A DNA stretch of 64,000 nucleotides from Bacillus pseudomycoides (GTDB lineage: Bacteria; Bacillota; Bacilli; Bacillales; Bacillaceae_G). Made by a program: the position numbers and the translations under genes. The notes beneath the pieces were generated by a model that was not told the origin of the DNA, searched no databases, and worked only from the letters and a program-made list of their open reading frames with translations. The stretch lies in assembly GCF_022811845.1 (NCBI RefSeq), contig NZ_CP064266.1, positions 496,001 to 560,000 on the forward strand, in the 5' to 3' direction. Shown piece by piece: positions 8,573 through 17,933 of the stretch. Numbering within the stretch: position 1 is the stretch's first letter; the number at the start of each line of letters is the position of its first letter.

Positions 8573-9550
8573 TTAAGAATGTACTTTTAACTTTTTAAAT
8601 TCTTCTGTTAATAAGGGAACCACTTCAAATAAGTCGCCAACAATACCATAGTCAGCTACTTTAAAGATACTTGCTTCTGGATCCTTATTAATTGCAACGA
8701 TTACTTTTGAGTTAGACATACCGGCTAAATGCTGAATCGCTCCAGAAATACCGCATGCAATATATAAATCTGGCGTAACAACTTTACCTGTTTGTCCAAT
8801 TTGTAATGAGTAATCGCAATACTCTGCGTCACACGCACCACGTGATGCTCCAACAGCGCCACCTAATACATCAGCTAATTCTTTTAGCGGTTTAAAACCG
8901 TCTTCACTTTTTACACCACGTCCACCAGCGATAATGACTTTCGCTTCTGAAAGGTCTACACCTTCTGCCGTTTTACGCACAACATCTTGAATAATTGTAC
9001 GTAAATCTTTTACATCAACTGTAATTGAAGATACATCACCTGTACGCGCTTCATCTTTTTCAAGCGGCGCAATGTTATTTGGACGCACTGTCGCAAATAG
9101 AATGCCATCCGTTACAATCTTCTTCTCAAACGCTTTACCAGAGTAAATTGGGCGTGTAAATACAACATTACCACCCGCTACTTCTAATGCAGTAACATCA
9201 GAAACAAGACCAGCTTCAAGTTTAGCAGCTAACTTTGGTGATAAATCTTTACCAAGTGCCGTATGTCCAAAGACAATACCTTCTGGTTTCTCTTCACCAT
9301 ACGCAGCTAAAAATGCTTGTGCATAGCCATCAGACGTATATGATTTTAATTTATCATTTTCAACTGTCACAACGCGATCTGCACCGTAATGAATCAATTC
9401 ATTTGCAAAAGATGCAACGCTCTCCCCAACTAGAAGGCCAACTACTTCACCGCCTTCTGCAATTGTTTTCGCTGCTGCTACCGCTTCAAATGAAACGTTA
9501 CGTAGTGATCCGTCACGAACTTCACCCATTACTAATACTTTACGAGCCAT
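8573..9550 (-). CDS. etfA: Electron transfer flavoprotein alpha subunit
   Basis: 325 residues from the ATG at 9550, which has AGGAGG eight bases upstream; a longer frame starting at 9568 has no such site. The C-terminal half carries the FAD-binding region (GRGVKSEDGF, then SRGACDAEY and GQTGKVVTPDLYIACGISG). With EtfB it takes electrons from acyl-CoA dehydrogenases and passes them to the respiratory chain. Last gene of the lcfA-fadR-fadB-etfB-etfA operon. Confidence 0.95.
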   Translation of the reverse strand: MARKVLVMGEVRDGSLRNVSFEAVAAAKTIAEGGEVVGLLVGESVASFANELIHYGADRVVTVENDKLKSYTSDGYAQAFLAAYGEEKPEGIVFGHTALGKDLSPKLAAKLEAGLVSDVTALEVAGGNVVFTRPIYSGKAFEKKIVTDGILFATVRPNNIAPLEKDEARTGDVSSITVDVKDLRTIIQDVVRKTAEGVDLSEAKVIIAGGRGVKSEDGFKPLKELADVLGGAVGASRGACDAEYCDYSLQIGQTGKVVTPDLYIACGISGAIQHLAGMSNSKVIVAINKDPEASIFKVADYGIVGDLFEVVPLLTEEFKKLKVHS

Positions 9551-9586
9551 GGATTTTCCCTCCTGCATATATAATTTCGTATTTTA

Positions 9587-10360
9587 TTAGATTACTTTCG
9601 CTTCTGTATGGAGCAACGATACAAGTTCTTTTACTTGATCTTGCAGCTCGCCTTGTAACACTTTTCCTGCATCTTTCTTAGGAGGTAAATAGATTTCAAT
9701 CGTTTTTGTTTTTGCCTCCACATCATCTTCCTCTAAATCTAGATCATCTAATTCTAATTCTTCAAGCGGCTTCTTCTTCGCTTTCATAATACCTGGAAGC
9801 GATGGATAACGTGGTTCATTTAACCCTTGCTGCGCTGTTACTAAAAGCGGTAGTGATGTTTCAATCACTTCAGTATCCCCTTCAACATCACGCTCAATCT
9901 TCACGTTTGTACCGTTAATTTCAAGCTTTGTAATTGTTGTTACATATGGAATATTTAGCGCTTCTGCTACGCGAGGTCCAACTTGCCCAGACGCGCCATC
10001 AATCGCTACGTTTCCACCTAAAATTAAATCTACTTCTTTATCTTTTAAGTACTCAACAAGCACTTTCGCTGTTGTAAATTGGTCACCATTTTCAACAGCA
10101 TCTTCAATATTGATTAATACCGCTTTATCACAGCCCATCGCTAGCGCAGTGCGAAGTTCTTTTTCACTATCTTCGCCGCCAACTGTTACAACCGTAATTT
10201 CACCGCCTTGTGCGTCTCTTACTTGAATTGCTTCTTCAATCGCATATTCATCGTAAGGGTTGATGATGAATTCCGCTTCGCCATCATAAATTGCACCGTT
10301 TTTAATTACGATTTTCTCTTCTGTATCAAATGTTCGTTTCATGAGTACGTAGATGTTCAT
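9587..10360 (-). CDS. etfB: Electron transfer flavoprotein beta subunit
   Basis: 257 residues, the family length. Typical features are the start MNIYVLMKRTFDTEEKI, the adenine-nucleotide region DLILGGNVAIDGASGQVGP and the ETF-beta signature VETSLPLL-like segment (here VIETSLPLLVTAQQGLNEPR). It binds AMP and forms the heterodimer with EtfA encoded 36 bases downstream. GGGGGT precedes the ATG. Confidence 0.95.
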   Translation of the reverse strand: MNIYVLMKRTFDTEEKIVIKNGAIYDGEAEFIINPYDEYAIEEAIQVRDAQGGEITVVTVGGEDSEKELRTALAMGCDKAVLINIEDAVENGDQFTTAKVLVEYLKDKEVDLILGGNVAIDGASGQVGPRVAEALNIPYVTTITKLEINGTNVKIERDVEGDTEVIETSLPLLVTAQQGLNEPRYPSLPGIMKAKKKPLEELELDDLDLEEDDVEAKTKTIEIYLPPKKDAGKVLQGELQDQVKELVSLLHTEAKVI

Positions 10361-10439
10361 TCCATTTACCCCCTTGTTTTTCAGAAAGATTCCGTCAATT
10401 ATAATATTCTGTTAATTTATATTAAAAAAATAATTTGTA

Positions 10440-11216
10440 CTACCTACCACTAAATGAAGGTTTGCGTTTTTCTAAAAATGCCGCTACACCTTCTCTTCCA
10501 TCTTCACTCGTAAACACTTCACCAAATATTTGCGCTTCACGCTGTACACCTTCATAATAATGAGATGATTTTGTTGTTTGTAATAGTTCTAACACAGCAC
10601 GAGTTGTCGCTGGGCTTTTACTAGCAATCTGTTTTGCAATTTTGAGAGTCTCTTCTAGTAATGTTTCTTCTGAGAACAAGCCATTTACAAGTCGCCATTC
10701 TAATGCCTGTGCACCTGTAATTGGTGTACTTGTTAGCATCATTTCACAAGCCTTCCCTTTACCAACATAACGCGGTAAACGTTGTGTACCTGCAAATCCC
10801 GGAATCAATCCAAGCGTTAACTCTGGTAAACCAAGCTTTACACTTTCAGTCGCAAAGCGCATGTGGCAAGACATAGCGAATTCAAGGCCACCGCCAAGTG
10901 CCGCTCCATGAATTGCCGCAATAACTGGTTTTGAGCACTTTTCTACACGCTCAAATGTAACTTGTCCAAGCTGTGCTAGTTCTGTCGCTTGTTTTGCTTC
11001 TTCAACAGAAGTAAATTCTTTAATATCTGCTCCTGCTGAGAAGAAGCGTCCTTCGCCATGAAGAACAACAACGCGGACATTTTCATCCTTTTCGACTTGA
11101 TCAATTAACTCAGTAACGTCATGCATCACTTGTGAAGACATAGCATTAGCTGGTGGGTGATTTAATGTCGCCACCGCGATGTGGTCTTCTACTGTTACAG
11201 ATAGGAACTTCAACAT
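10440..11216 (-). CDS. fadB: Enoyl-CoA hydratase (crotonase family)
   Basis: 258 residues from ATG 11216, with GGGAGGG just upstream; the longer frame to 11246 would overlap fadR. The crotonase fold shows its oxyanion-hole loops FFSAGADIKEF and AIHGAALGGGLEFAM. The two catalytic Glu are expected in this second loop and in LGLPELTLGLIPGFAGTQRL. It hydrates 2-enoyl-CoA in beta-oxidation. The neighbours (fadR, etfBA, acyl-CoA ligase) match the B. subtilis fadB (ysiB) locus. Confidence 0.93.
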   Translation of the reverse strand: MLKFLSVTVEDHIAVATLNHPPANAMSSQVMHDVTELIDQVEKDENVRVVVLHGEGRFFSAGADIKEFTSVEEAKQATELAQLGQVTFERVEKCSKPVIAAIHGAALGGGLEFAMSCHMRFATESVKLGLPELTLGLIPGFAGTQRLPRYVGKGKACEMMLTSTPITGAQALEWRLVNGLFSEETLLEETLKIAKQIASKSPATTRAVLELLQTTKSSHYYEGVQREAQIFGEVFTSEDGREGVAAFLEKRKPSFSGR

Positions 11217-11227
11217 GATCCCTCCCA

Positions 11228-11815
11228 TTATTGACGATAACCACAAGCTGAACTAAGCAGCCCATGTACCGTTTTTGAAAGTGCGACCAAATCATATTTA
11301 TGATCGCTCATTACCCAATTGGTCACAACTTCATCTACTGTTCCAAAGATCATTTGTCTTGCTACGCGAACATTTAAATCCGCCTTAAATTCACCTTGTC
11401 TTATACCCGTTTCCAAAATTTCATCAATGACTTGTAAGTACCCTTTTAATACTTCATTTATTTTGAGGCGCAGGTCTTGGTTGGATTGACGAAGCTCTAG
11501 TTGAGTGACAATAGCAAGAGGATCATTTTTCGACAACAGCAAGAAGTGCGTTTCTACCAACATAAATAACTTCTCTACAGCGCTTTCAATTCCTGCTGTT
11601 TTTTGACGAATTGTTTCAATAAATTCTCCCATCTTCTCTTGGAATAAGGATATTAGTATATCTTCTTTATTTTTAAAATATAAATAAATAGTCCCATCAG
11701 CAACACCAGCTTGCTTTGCAATTTTAGAAACTTGCGCTTGATGGTATCCATTTTCTGCAATCACAATAACCGCCGCATCAATAATTTGGTTATATTTTGG
11801 TCGATTTTTTTTCAC
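11228..11815 (-). CDS. fadR: TetR-family fatty-acid regulator FadR
   Basis: 195 residues from GTG 11815, with AGGGGAC upstream. The open frame runs on to 11860, but that start lies inside the operator. The N-terminal helix-turn-helix is QVSKIAKQAGVADGTIYLYF, typical of TetR proteins. The C-terminal ligand domain matches B. subtilis FadR (YsiA), including IVTQLELRQSN and RQMIFGT. It represses fatty-acid degradation genes until long-chain acyl-CoA binds. A perfect FadR operator lies just upstream, so it is autoregulated. Confidence 0.93.
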   Translation of the reverse strand: MKKNRPKYNQIIDAAVIVIAENGYHQAQVSKIAKQAGVADGTIYLYFKNKEDILISLFQEKMGEFIETIRQKTAGIESAVEKLFMLVETHFLLLSKNDPLAIVTQLELRQSNQDLRLKINEVLKGYLQVIDEILETGIRQGEFKADLNVRVARQMIFGTVDEVVTNWVMSDHKYDLVALSKTVHGLLSSACGYRQ

Positions 11816-11845
11816 TTTACTGTCCCCTTCAAGATGATGAATGAC

Positions 11846-11863
11846 TGAATGAATAATCATTCA
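11846..11863. promoter_or_regulatory. FadR operator
   Basis: TGAATGAATAATCATTCA, an exact 7-4-7 palindrome that matches the Bacillus FadR consensus TGAATGANTANTCATTCA. It lies 31 bases before the fadR GTG, between lcfA and fadR. Confidence 0.93.
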
Positions 11864-11926
11864 TATCTCAATAATACTGACTATTTTAAAAATTGTCAAT
11901 CTTATATTTCCAAAAAGAAAGGGCCT

Positions 11927-13612
11927 TTAGCCCGTCTGCTCATCCTCTTTCTTTTTCTTCTCTTCATCTATAAGAACGCGTCGTAAAATCTTACCAACCG
12001 TTGTTTTTGGCAACTCACTCCGAAACTCATATACTTTTGGAACTTTATAAGCAGCCAAATATTTACGAGCAAACTGATCTAATTCTTCTTCCGTACACTC
12101 TGTCCCCTCTTTCAATACGACAAACGCCTTTACAGTCTCTCCTCTGTACGGATCAGGAACACCGATTGTAATCACTTCTTGCACTTTTTCATGTTCATAT
12201 AATACTTCTTCTACTTCACGCGGATATACGTTAAAACCACTAGCGACAATCATATCCTTCTTACGATCCTTCACATAGAAAAAGCCGTCTTCATCCATAT
12301 AACCAACATCACCTGTATGGAGCCATCCATCTTGCAATACAGCCGCCGTTTCCTCTGGCTTATTCCAATACCCCTTCATAATTTGTGGCCCTCTCACAAC
12401 AATTTCACCAATTTCACCTGGAGGTAATGCTTCTCCCGTTTCAAGTGACATAATGCATGCATCTGTATCCGGCCATGGTACTCCAATACTTCCTGGCACA
12501 CGTTTTTCCCATAAAAAATTCCCATGTGTAACTGGAGATGATTCTGTGAGTCCATATCCTTCTACTAGCTTACCACCCGTAACTCTTTCAAATTTTTCTT
12601 GCACTTCTACCGGAAGTGGGGCAGAACCACTAATACAAGCGCTAATTGAAGAAATATCATATTCCTTTAAAAGCGGACTATTTAAAAGAGCAATATAAAT
12701 TGTTGGCGCTCCTGGAAATAACGTAACTTTATGTTTTTTAATTGCTTCAAAAACCATTTTCATATCAAACTTTGGAATGAGCACCATTTTATATCCTTGC
12801 ATAATGCTCAAATTCATTACCGCCGTCATCCCATATACGTGGAAAAACGGGAGGACCCCAAGGATAACTTCCTCTCCCTCTTTACAATTATATAGCCAGT
12901 GTGCGCCCATTAAAGTGTTCGAAACAAGATTTTTATGGGTTAGCATAACTCCTTTCGGAAACCCAGTCGTCCCCCCTGTATACTGTAAAAGTGCTAAATC
13001 ATTTTCAGGATCGCAAGGTACTTCAACATCAGCATTACTTTCTCTTTCTATTGATTTCCAAAGGTGAATCGTCTCGCTTTCTGAAACTTTTATAACAAGG
13101 TTCGTTTGCTTTTTTTGTACAAATGGATAAAGCAAATTTTTTGGAAATGGTAAGAAATCTGCAATACGAGTTACGATAATATGCTCAACTTTTGTAGCAG
13201 ACTGAACGTTAGTAATCCTCGGAAAAACTAAATCTAAGCAAAGAATTACTTTCGCTCCGGAGTCATGAAGTTGGTATTCTAATTCTCTTTCTGTATAAAG
13301 CGGATTCGTTTGTACGACAATACCACCCGCAAGCAAAGTGCCATAATAACCAATTACGGATTGTGGACAATTTGGTAACATAATTGCAACTCTATCACCT
13401 TTTCTCACCCCAAGCCTTTGAAGGTAATTTGCAAATTTCTTTACCTTATCATGGAAATCCGAAAATGTAATATCCTTCCCTAAAAAATGAAGCGCTTTCT
13501 TTTCTGGATACCGAGAAGCCATCTGTTGTAAATATACATGGAGCGGCCTAATATCATACGAAATCGCATGTGGAATTTCCTCTGGATAATTTTGTAACCA
13601 AGGTTTTTCCAT
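11927..13612 (-). CDS. lcfA: Long-chain fatty-acid--CoA ligase
   Basis: 561 residues from ATG 13612, with AGGAGG eight bases upstream; an earlier ATG at 13618 directly abuts that site. ANL-superfamily motifs are present in order: the P-loop TGGTTGFPKGV, then YGLTESSP, then HTGDVGYMDEDGFFYVKDRKK, and the C-terminal Lys motif PKTTVGKILRR. It activates long-chain fatty acids to acyl-CoA with ATP, feeding fadB and the acyl-CoA dehydrogenase/Etf route. First gene of the operon, with its own promoter and a FadR-like site. Confidence 0.95.
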   Translation of the reverse strand: MEKPWLQNYPEEIPHAISYDIRPLHVYLQQMASRYPEKKALHFLGKDITFSDFHDKVKKFANYLQRLGVRKGDRVAIMLPNCPQSVIGYYGTLLAGGIVVQTNPLYTERELEYQLHDSGAKVILCLDLVFPRITNVQSATKVEHIIVTRIADFLPFPKNLLYPFVQKKQTNLVIKVSESETIHLWKSIERESNADVEVPCDPENDLALLQYTGGTTGFPKGVMLTHKNLVSNTLMGAHWLYNCKEGEEVILGVLPFFHVYGMTAVMNLSIMQGYKMVLIPKFDMKMVFEAIKKHKVTLFPGAPTIYIALLNSPLLKEYDISSISACISGSAPLPVEVQEKFERVTGGKLVEGYGLTESSPVTHGNFLWEKRVPGSIGVPWPDTDACIMSLETGEALPPGEIGEIVVRGPQIMKGYWNKPEETAAVLQDGWLHTGDVGYMDEDGFFYVKDRKKDMIVASGFNVYPREVEEVLYEHEKVQEVITIGVPDPYRGETVKAFVVLKEGTECTEEELDQFARKYLAAYKVPKVYEFRSELPKTTVGKILRRVLIDEEKKKKEDEQTG

Positions 13613-13646
13613 CCCCATTCCTCCTTCCTGTTCTTACACGAATAAA

Positions 13647-13704
13647 ATGAATGTCCATTCATGATGATTGTTTTCATTATATTACAGTCATAATTGTGTT
13701 ACAA
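13647..13704 (-). promoter_or_regulatory. lcfA promoter with FadR-like palindrome
   Basis: Minus strand: -35 TTGTAA (13699-13704), 17 bases, perfect -10 TATAAT (13676-13681). Just downstream, ATGAATGGACATTCAT (13647-13662) is a perfect palindrome. It carries TGAATG/CATTCA half-sites but is four bases shorter between halves than the FadR consensus. It is plausibly a degenerate FadR site. Confidence 0.7.
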
Positions 13705-13886
13705 TCATAATATTCTGACTTTTGATCAACTATTCCACAACACACACAATAATATCCGATTCCTTATACTTCTCCTGTTCTTCTTAAAAATTCATTAACA
13801 AATTCATATTTTAAAAGCTTTATAGCAAAAAAAGATATACCCTAATGTTCTAAAGAGTATTTTTTGTCAGAATAGAAAGAAAAGGA

Positions 13887-13945
13887 TTGACACTAATAAA
13901 CTCCTCATAGTATGATTTCCGTGTTGATAGTGATAATCTTTTTCA
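13887..13945 (+). promoter_or_regulatory. Fur-controlled promoter of the siderophore uptake genes
   Basis: -35 TTGACA (13887-13892), 18 bases, -10 TATGAT (13911-13916). A Fur-type sequence starting TGATAGTGATAATC follows at 13925-13945. The rest of the gap from lcfA (13705-13886) is AT-rich with nothing I recognise. Confidence 0.82.
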
Positions 13946-13992
13946 GTTATAAAGATTACCACATTTTAAAATACTTTCTTTGGGGGAAAAAG

Positions 13993-14967
13993 ATGAAAAA
14001 AGTTGTTAGCATTCTTATGGTTATTCTTCTATTCGTTGTCGGATGTGGACAACAAAAGGAAGAGAAGAAAGAAGTAAAAACAGATGATAAAAAACAAGCT
14101 ATAACAATTAAACACGCTGAAGGGGAAACAAAGTTAGATAAACCAGCGAAAAAAGTTGTTGTACTTGAGTGGGTATATGCAGAAGATTTATTAGCACTTG
14201 GCGTTCAACCTGTCGGGATGGCTGATGTTAAAAATTACAATAAATGGGTAAATACAGAAGCAAAACCAAATAAAGATGTTGTAGATGTTGGTACACGTCA
14301 ACAACCAAACTTAGAAGAAATTAACCGCTTAAAGCCGGACTTAATTATTACAGCTTCATTCCGTAGTAAAGCAATTAAAAATGAGTTAGAACAAATTGCA
14401 CCAACAATTATGTTCGACCCATCAACAAGCAATAACGACCACTTTGCAGAAATGACAGAAACATTTAAACAAATTGCCAAAGCAGTTGGAAAAGAAGAGC
14501 AAGGTAAAAAAGTATTAGCGGACATGGATAAAACATTTGCTGATGCAAAAGCAAAAATTGAAAAAGCCAACTTAAAAGATAAAAACATCGTATTAACACA
14601 ATCATTTACAGCAAAAAATGTTCCAACATTCCGTCTATTAACAGACAATTCTACAGCGATACAAATTACGAAAAAATTAGGTTTAACAAATGCATTTGAA
14701 CCTGGTAAATCTGAGCCAGATGGCTTCAAACAAACAACTGTAGAAGCACTGCAAGGTGTACAAGATGCAAACTTCTTATACATCGTAGCTGATGACGATA
14801 ACATTTTCGATAAACAGCTAAAGGGTAATCCAGCATGGGAAGAATTGAAATTCAAGAAAGAAAATAAAATGTATAAACTAAAAGGTGACACTTGGATCTT
14901 CGGTGGCCCTGAATCTGCAAAATCATTAGCAAAACAAGTTGCAGATGTAATGACAGCGAAGAAGTGA
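13993..14967 (+). CDS. fpuA: Siderophore-binding lipoprotein (probable petrobactin receptor FpuA)
   Basis: 324 residues from ATG 13993 (GGGGGA upstream); an in-frame upstream start at 13912 has no ribosome site and would break the signal peptide. The lipobox VVGCG puts the lipidated cysteine at residue 18. The rest is a two-lobed periplasmic-binding-protein type III (FhuD/BtuF) fold, with KKVVVLEWVYAEDLLALGV, the DVGTRQQPNLEEI loop and LKPDLII. It delivers ferric siderophore to the permease encoded next. The position next to the lcfA operon matches the fpuA locus of B. cereus / B. anthracis as I recall it. The family call is firm, the ligand less so. Confidence 0.85.
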   Translation: MKKVVSILMVILLFVVGCGQQKEEKKEVKTDDKKQAITIKHAEGETKLDKPAKKVVVLEWVYAEDLLALGVQPVGMADVKNYNKWVNTEAKPNKDVVDVGTRQQPNLEEINRLKPDLIITASFRSKAIKNELEQIAPTIMFDPSTSNNDHFAEMTETFKQIAKAVGKEEQGKKVLADMDKTFADAKAKIEKANLKDKNIVLTQSFTAKNVPTFRLLTDNSTAIQITKKLGLTNAFEPGKSEPDGFKQTTVEALQGVQDANFLYIVADDDNIFDKQLKGNPAWEELKFKKENKMYKLKGDTWIFGGPESAKSLAKQVADVMTAKK

Positions 14968-14974
14968 TTGCATA

Positions 14975-17011
14975 ATGAATAACTTACAGCATACACTTCG
15001 AGCAAGTCTTGTATTCGGAGGAGGAGCAGCTCTCTTGCTCCTCCTCTTCTTTATTCATATCGGACAAGGGCAAGCAAATATTTCTTACGGCATGATTATG
15101 GATGCTCTCTTTTCACCAAATCAATCTCTTGAACATCAAACATTAATTATGCTGCGTTTACCTCGGGCTGCTATTGCTATTTTAGCTGGTGGTGCGCTCG
15201 CTGCATCAGGCGTTATTTTACAAACTTTAACGAAAAATCCACTTGCTGAGGCAAGTACAATGGGAATTCATTCAGGAGCATATTTCTTTTTAATCGCCGC
15301 AACCATCTTTTTACCGAAGTACTTACAAGTACACTCCCTCTTTTTCACATTTATTGGGGGAGCAGTAACAGCTTTGTTCGTATATCGTATTTCTGGTGGC
15401 AAAAAAGGAACGCCGCTACGCATGGCATTAGCAGGTATGGTTGTCACACTAATGCTCTCTTCCTTTACCGGAACGATGCAACTTTTTTATGAAAATGAAA
15501 CAGCTGGACTATTCCTTTGGGGTGCAGGGTCACTTGTACAAAACAACTGGGATGGTGTTCAATTTGCGGTGCCATTTGTTGTCTGTTCCTTTCTTGCTGT
15601 ACTGTTTATGTCACGTAAATTAAATGTGCTTCTTTTAGGTGATGATGTTGCTGTTTCACTTGGAGAAAAAACAGAAGTAACGCGTTTTATTGCTTTTATT
15701 GCAGCGATTTTTTTAACAGCAGTCGTTGTAACAGTTGTTGGACCAATCGGTTTTGTTGGCTTAGTTGCACCGCATTTAATGCGACTGATCGGCTATCGCC
15801 AACATTTTCCACTGCTTCTCTCCTCTTTCTTATGGGGGGCTATTTTATTACTCGGGGCCGATGTCGTTGGTAGATTAATAGACCCAACTGGCGCTGAACT
15901 TCCGGTTGGTGCTGTTACTGCAATGATTGGCTCGCCATGGCTCATTTACTTAGTTTATCGCATGATGAAATCAAAGCAATATATGAACGATAATAGCGCA
16001 AATGCAGCTGGTACTAGCTCACGCTATTTTTCTTATAGAAAAGTTCTCATCATCTCTATCATGCTTTGCATTGTAATAATTACTCTCGGCGTTACAATCG
16101 GCAGCAATGCTTACATAGAAAGCATAACAAATGTAATAACAGGACAACTGACCCAATTTGATAAAAATATGATGATGAACCTTCGTTTACCGAGAATGCT
16201 CGTTGCAGCTGTTGCTGGGGCATGTCTTGCAATAAGCGGACTAGTCTTTCAAGGAATATTACGCAATCCGCTTGCCGATCCATCTATCATTGGTATTTCA
16301 TCTGGTGCAGGTGTCGGTGCTTTAACCATTATGTATGTCTTCCCGGCACTGCCAGGAATCTTCTTACCAATCGGTGCATTCATTGGCGGATTACTTGCAG
16401 TTGGAATTGTCCTCTTCTTTTCATGGAAGTCAGGCTTTAGCCCAACAGCACTTGCATTAATCGGAATTGGTGTATCTGCACTCGGTTCAGCAATCATTCA
16501 AATCTTTATCGTCAGGGCAAACTTAAATGTAGCCGCTGCCTTAACTTGGTTATCAGGTAGTACGTACGCAAGAGGCTGGAATCACTTAGAAAATATACTT
16601 TTATATCCATCTCTTATTCTCGTACCAACGATATTCTTTTTAATGAAACAGCTTGACGTTCTCGTACTTGGAGATGACTTAGCAACCGGACTTGGGCAAC
16701 GCGTAAACAAAACACGCTTCGCACTTATTATATTAGCAACATTGCTCGCATCAGTGAACATCGCCGCTGTTGGTACAATCGCATTCTTAGGATTGGTTGC
16801 ACCGCACTTAGCACGCATTGTTGTTGGGATGAACCATCAAAGATTGTTTGTTTGTTCAGCGCTGTTTGGAGCGATTCTTCTTTGCATCGCTGACTTACTT
16901 GGTCGGACAATTGCCTATCCGAAAGAAATTCCTTCAGGGCTAGTTGTCGCTGTACTTGGTGCGCCTTATTTCTTGTGGTTGATGAGAAGAAGCGGGAAGA
17001 AAGTTAGTTAA
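14975..17011 (+). CDS. fpuB: Fused double FecCD siderophore permease (probable FpuB)
   Basis: 678 residues, twice the usual FecCD length. Two homologous permease halves lie in one chain: the first (about 1-335) ends before a short polar linker near NDNSANAAGTSSR, and the second (about 350-678) repeats the pattern. Each half has an LRLPR motif followed by ASG/ISG and NPLAD/NPLAE, and each has GLVAPHL, the ATPase-coupling region. It forms the membrane channel for ferric siderophore import. It starts seven bases after fpuA and is cotranscribed. No ABC ATPase gene follows, so an ATPase from elsewhere must serve it. Confidence 0.88.
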   Translation: MNNLQHTLRASLVFGGGAALLLLLFFIHIGQGQANISYGMIMDALFSPNQSLEHQTLIMLRLPRAAIAILAGGALAASGVILQTLTKNPLAEASTMGIHSGAYFFLIAATIFLPKYLQVHSLFFTFIGGAVTALFVYRISGGKKGTPLRMALAGMVVTLMLSSFTGTMQLFYENETAGLFLWGAGSLVQNNWDGVQFAVPFVVCSFLAVLFMSRKLNVLLLGDDVAVSLGEKTEVTRFIAFIAAIFLTAVVVTVVGPIGFVGLVAPHLMRLIGYRQHFPLLLSSFLWGAILLLGADVVGRLIDPTGAELPVGAVTAMIGSPWLIYLVYRMMKSKQYMNDNSANAAGTSSRYFSYRKVLIISIMLCIVIITLGVTIGSNAYIESITNVITGQLTQFDKNMMMNLRLPRMLVAAVAGACLAISGLVFQGILRNPLADPSIIGISSGAGVGALTIMYVFPALPGIFLPIGAFIGGLLAVGIVLFFSWKSGFSPTALALIGIGVSALGSAIIQIFIVRANLNVAAALTWLSGSTYARGWNHLENILLYPSLILVPTIFFLMKQLDVLVLGDDLATGLGQRVNKTRFALIILATLLASVNIAAVGTIAFLGLVAPHLARIVVGMNHQRLFVCSALFGAILLCIADLLGRTIAYPKEIPSGLVVAVLGAPYFLWLMRRSGKKVS

Positions 17012-17050
17012 AAAATGCAAGCTTCTTTTATTTAGAAGCTTGCGTTTTTT
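17012..17050 (+). terminator. Terminator after fpuB
   Basis: Stem GCAAGCTTCT / AGAAGCTTGC (17017-17026 with 17034-17043), followed by GTTTTTT. Confidence 0.92.
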
Positions 17051-17364
17051 ATGTCATAGCACTTATTTTAAAAATTTCAGTGCGGCATAAAATTAACATA
17101 CGCCTTATAAAACAAATATAATACGATCGAATAGTTTATTATATAAAAGATACTTCTTTTACCTCATCCCCACTCTTTACTCCATTCTCTACTCACTTAA
17201 TATACGAATTATAATGTTGATTTCCTGAAACTTTTATGAAAATCCCCAAAATTTACATATCTCTTTCCAAACATATTGTAGCACTGATAGAAAATTAAAT
17301 AGGAGAAGGAAAAACGAATTCTTTCACGAATTTACCCTATGAATGTAACCATAGGGGGGATAAC
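17051..17364. other. AT-rich gap, nothing recognised
   Basis: About 310 bases between the fpuB terminator and the DinB-like gene. I see no convincing promoter, operator or small gene, apart from the ribosome site AGGGGGG at the right end. Confidence 0.5.
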
Positions 17365-17868
17365 ATGTACCAAACAATTGAAGGCTTTTTAAAAACATGG
17401 AAATATGAGGCTGATTCTACACAAAAGGTGTTGGATGCATTAACTGATGAATCATTATCGCAGGAGATTGCACCTGGCCACTGGACCTTGGGCAGAGTTG
17501 CTTGGCATATCGTCACTGCGATTCCTGTGATGCTATCAGGGACAGGCTTGCAATTTGAGTGCGAAACAAAAGATTATCCTGTTCCAACTTCCGTGAAGAT
17601 GATTGCGGAAGGTTACCGTAAAGTAAATACGGATTTTGTGGAAGCACTTCAAACACAGTGGACTGATAAAGATTTAGCAACAATCAATGACTTCTTTGGA
17701 CGCCCAATGCCGAATTCTATATTTTTAATGACTCTCATTAACCATCAAAACCATCACCGCGGTCAAATGACTGTTTTAATGCGCCAAGCTGGATTAAAGG
17801 TTCCCGGTATTTATGGGCCAGCTAAGGAAGAGTGGACAGCTGCTGGGATGGAAGCTCCGAAAATGTAA
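17365..17868 (+). CDS. DinB / YfiT-like metal-dependent protein
   Basis: 167 residues, a typical DinB four-helix-bundle length. The likely metal ligands are His48 (in AWHIV) and the cluster NHQNHHRGQ with His127, His130 and His131. The family includes thiol (bacillithiol) transferases and hydrolases as well as damage-induced proteins of unknown activity. Substrate unknown. AGGGGGGATAAC precedes the ATG. A single-gene unit closed by a terminator. Confidence 0.85.
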   Translation: MYQTIEGFLKTWKYEADSTQKVLDALTDESLSQEIAPGHWTLGRVAWHIVTAIPVMLSGTGLQFECETKDYPVPTSVKMIAEGYRKVNTDFVEALQTQWTDKDLATINDFFGRPMPNSIFLMTLINHQNHHRGQMTVLMRQAGLKVPGIYGPAKEEWTAAGMEAPKM

Positions 17869-17874
17869 TAACGA

Positions 17875-17909
17875 AAAAAAGACAAGGTAGCTGGGCACCT
17901 TGTCTTTTT
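17875..17909. terminator. Terminator between converging genes
   Basis: Stem AAAAAGACAAGGT / ACCTTGTCTTTTT with an 8-base loop (17889-17896). A/T runs on both sides let it serve both the DinB-like gene and the ABC gene on the other strand. Confidence 0.88.
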
Positions 17910-17933
17910 CTGTAACTTGTTTCATGTGAAACT

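Noticed and set aside
14298..15005. 235-codon minus-strand frame over the siderophore lipoprotein gene
   Set aside because: It is the mirror of fpuA codons; Ser/Cys/Phe-rich with no start signal.
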